Positions 62,348 through 64,000 of a stretch of DNA of 64,000 bases are shown in pieces; position 1 is the stretch's first letter; each line of letters begins with the position of its first letter. The position numbers were made by a program, and so were the translations under genes. The notes below the pieces were generated by a model. That model was not told the origin of the DNA and searched no databases. It saw nothing but the letters and a program-made list of their open reading frames with translations. Source of the DNA: Rhynchopus euleeides (taxonomy: Eukaryota; Euglenozoa; Diplonemea; Diplonemida; Diplonemidae). Location: assembly GCA_963210315.1 (NCBI GenBank), contig OY723281.1, positions 868,001 to 932,000 of the forward strand. The letters are read 5' to 3'.

Positions 62348-63475
62348 ATGGATGTGACTGTGCGTCACAGCGGGACCGGAGACAGCTGTGTCGTCGGTGT
62401 TCCGGAAGGCGGGACCGTGGTCGGGCTGAAGGCGGATGCGCTCAACGAGATGTTCCCGTGTTCTATCAACCCAGTCCGTGAGGCTGAAAACGTCGCAGCA
62501 CACGTCGAAGGGTGTGAGGAGGAGCTGGACGATGCACAGCGTGTTGCCGACACGGGTCTGGAGGACGGGGGTGCTGTCCAGCTCGTCCCACGCTGGCCCA
62601 ACGTCAAGGCTCCCGCAGTCTACAACACAGAGCATGGGGACAAGGTCTCCCACATGAGCATGTCGAGGTGTGGGACGCTGTGTGCTGTGGGTTACCTCAA
62701 CGGACACATCACTGTGTTTGACACCAGCACCGCTGCTGTGGTGGCAGACTTATCACACGGCAGCAATACGATTCGTACGGCGTTCTCTGTCTGTGGGACG
62801 TGGTTGGCAACGTGCTCTCGTGACGGCACCATCTGCGTGTGGCTGACTTCAACTTGGGAGGAGGTGTGCATGCTGCACCACAACAACGCCACGGTGTTGA
62901 GTGCAGCGTGGACACACTGCGGACGTCTGGTGTCAGGAGACTACTCAGGCAAAGTGCGTGTGTGGTACTTGAAGGGCACACCGAGCGCCACAGTGCTGGA
63001 GGGTCACAGCCAGGTTGTTTACAGCATTGCTGTGTCGGGCACGAGGATCTTCAGCGGGTCAGGTGATCTGAGCATCCGTGTGTGGGACATCAGCACCCTC
63101 ACACACACACACACCCTGGATGGGCACACTAGTTTGGTGATCGGCGTCGTGCTGGCTCCGGACGAGCAGCACCTGGTGTCGTGCTCTTTCGACAAGTCAC
63201 TCAAGGTGTGGTGCACAACCTCCCTCAGCTGCCTGCGTACTGTGCAACTGGACGATTCAGAACCTCCCACCTCACTTGCTGTGTCACAGCCAGGTGATGT
63301 TGTTGCAGTGAGCTGCCTGACCCCCACCAGACTGTACCGCCTCAGCACAGGAGAGTGTCTGGGGGAGGTGGACTCAGAGGGTGGTGGTGTTGCACTCAGC
63401 CTCTGCGGGAGGTGGGTCTTCACACCGAACAAAACTTCAGTCTCTGTGTGTGCTGTGTCTTCCGTTTCACCCTGA
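62348..63475 (+). CDS. Ubiquitin-like/WD40 propeller protein, intact copy 3
   Basis: ATG at 62348 (MDVTVRHSGTGDSCVVG) starts 375 residues, ending SVSVCAVSSVSP. Residues 1-90 look like a ubiquitin-like beta-grasp fold: a V-x-V strand, GVPEGGTVVGLKADALNEMF, then LDDAQRVADTGLEDGG and VQLV at the position of the ubiquitin 'DGxxLxLV' edge. Seven WD40 blades follow, among them NGHITVFDTST, RDGTICVWLTS, SGKVRVWYLK, GDLSIRVWDIS and FDKSLKVWCTT, enough to close one propeller. Such propellers are protein-binding scaffolds, often in ubiquitin ligase or signalling complexes. No enzyme motif is present and the partner is unknown. It is the only uninterrupted member of the local tandem family. Confidence 0.85.
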   Translation: MDVTVRHSGTGDSCVVGVPEGGTVVGLKADALNEMFPCSINPVREAENVAAHVEGCEEELDDAQRVADTGLEDGGAVQLVPRWPNVKAPAVYNTEHGDKVSHMSMSRCGTLCAVGYLNGHITVFDTSTAAVVADLSHGSNTIRTAFSVCGTWLATCSRDGTICVWLTSTWEEVCMLHHNNATVLSAAWTHCGRLVSGDYSGKVRVWYLKGTPSATVLEGHSQVVYSIAVSGTRIFSGSGDLSIRVWDISTLTHTHTLDGHTSLVIGVVLAPDEQHLVSCSFDKSLKVWCTTSLSCLRTVQLDDSEPPTSLAVSQPGDVVAVSCLTPTRLYRLSTGECLGEVDSEGGGVALSLCGRWVFTPNKTSVSVCAVSSVSP

Positions 63476-64000
63476 GTGCAGCGTCTTGCTCCCTGCCTTG
63501 TGTGTTGCCATGTTGTTCGTGTGTGGACTTCTGGGGTGATCGGGGGGGTCCAACATCACCGCCGCTCACAAGTCCTCACAACTTTTCGTATTGCAATTTG
63601 GGTTAGCGTGCTAGCATCGCAGCCTGGCCCCGAAGGACCATACCGTGAGGAACCGGGCCCGCTATCCTACTCTTGCTCTACGTGACACCACACGGTTTCG
63701 CTCTCCTCCTCGTTGCGCTGTAAAGGAGGGGGGACACACACACACTGGAAGCCGGAGATTGCGCCTGCTGGTACTGAGGCGCAATCGTCGCGACGACGCG
63801 TTGAAAAGAGCGCGGAATAGCCGCCGAACGAAAGATGGTGGGAGAGGGGATGCAGCGGGTGCGCTTCGGAACCGCACGCAACACCTGCTTCCGGAGGAAA
63901 CGAGAACGAGAAGGACGGACAGCACGAGTCTTGCGCTCCAAGAAGCGCAAGGCCTGTGAGGCCCGTGGGAAAGGGGAAGGCACGCCTGATCTAGCTGTGC
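63476..64000. other. Downstream region with a strong hairpin; no gene recognised
   Basis: A perfect 10-bp stem, GATTGCGCCT (63757-63766) with AGGCGCAATC (63777-63786), surrounds a 10-base loop. The region is GC-rich and has basic frames open on both strands (e.g. 63645-63959), but none resembles a family I know. A structured RNA or the start of another repeat is possible. Confidence 0.35.

Noticed and set aside
63600-63700. tRNA or 5S rRNA gene at the right edge
   Set aside because: No cloverleaf, no GGTTCRANNCC box and no 5S internal control sequences could be placed.

Overview
The window looks like nuclear DNA of a GC-rich unicellular eukaryote (alga or other protist). Host genes are long and rich in Gly, Pro and Ala. 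At least one gene appears to use GT-AG introns. There is ubiquitin-protease and WD40 coding capacity and a Penelope-like retroelement, but no bacterial-type operon, rRNA or tRNA. I cannot name the species.

Layout. (1) 1-2672, minus strand: a ubiquitin-specific protease (USP) gene running off the left edge. (2) 3097-31582: one uninterrupted 31-bp minisatellite of about 919 units that keeps exact 31-bp register from end to end. It has higher-order structure (310-bp superunits and kilobase block duplications). It is open in all six frames only because the unit has no stop, so I do not annotate the giant ORFs as genes. (3) About 31.88-41.48 kb: a mosaic of non-coding repeat modules. These include roughly 1-kb inverted arms at the outside, a 2,025-bp tandem duplication, a palindrome with arms near 116 bp, several GGGGGGCTTCG-type stem-loops and four copies of an AT-rich TGTTTAC module. 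It looks like nested non-autonomous or foldback elements. (4) 41869-48754, plus strand: a TPR exon, a short exon and a 5.4-kb exon with Tudor-like and WW-like segments, best read as one spliced gene. (5) 49.4-63.5 kb: three tandem copies of a gene with a ubiquitin-like (beta-grasp) N-terminus and a seven-bladed WD40 propeller. Copy 1 is split by an 8.75-kb retroelement, copy 2 carries a small frameshift, and copy 3 is intact.

The most notable item is the retroelement at 50139-58884. It is flanked by nearly identical 0.55-kb direct repeats (pseudo-LTRs). It encodes a single uninterrupted 2,246-residue protein with, in order, a GKG-rich basic region, a GIY-YIG endonuclease placed before the reverse transcriptase, a Penelope-type reverse transcriptase, a full USP-type deubiquitinase with its Cys, His and Asp boxes, and a long coiled coil. 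The permuted GIY-YIG/RT order matches the Naiad/Chlamys group of Penelope-like elements. The attached deubiquitinase is, as far as I know, not a described standard part of that group. The element's 5' leader holds several strong RNA hairpins.

Limits: all calls come from reading the sequence. Splice sites, domain boundaries and the boundaries of the 31.9-41.5 kb modules are approximate.
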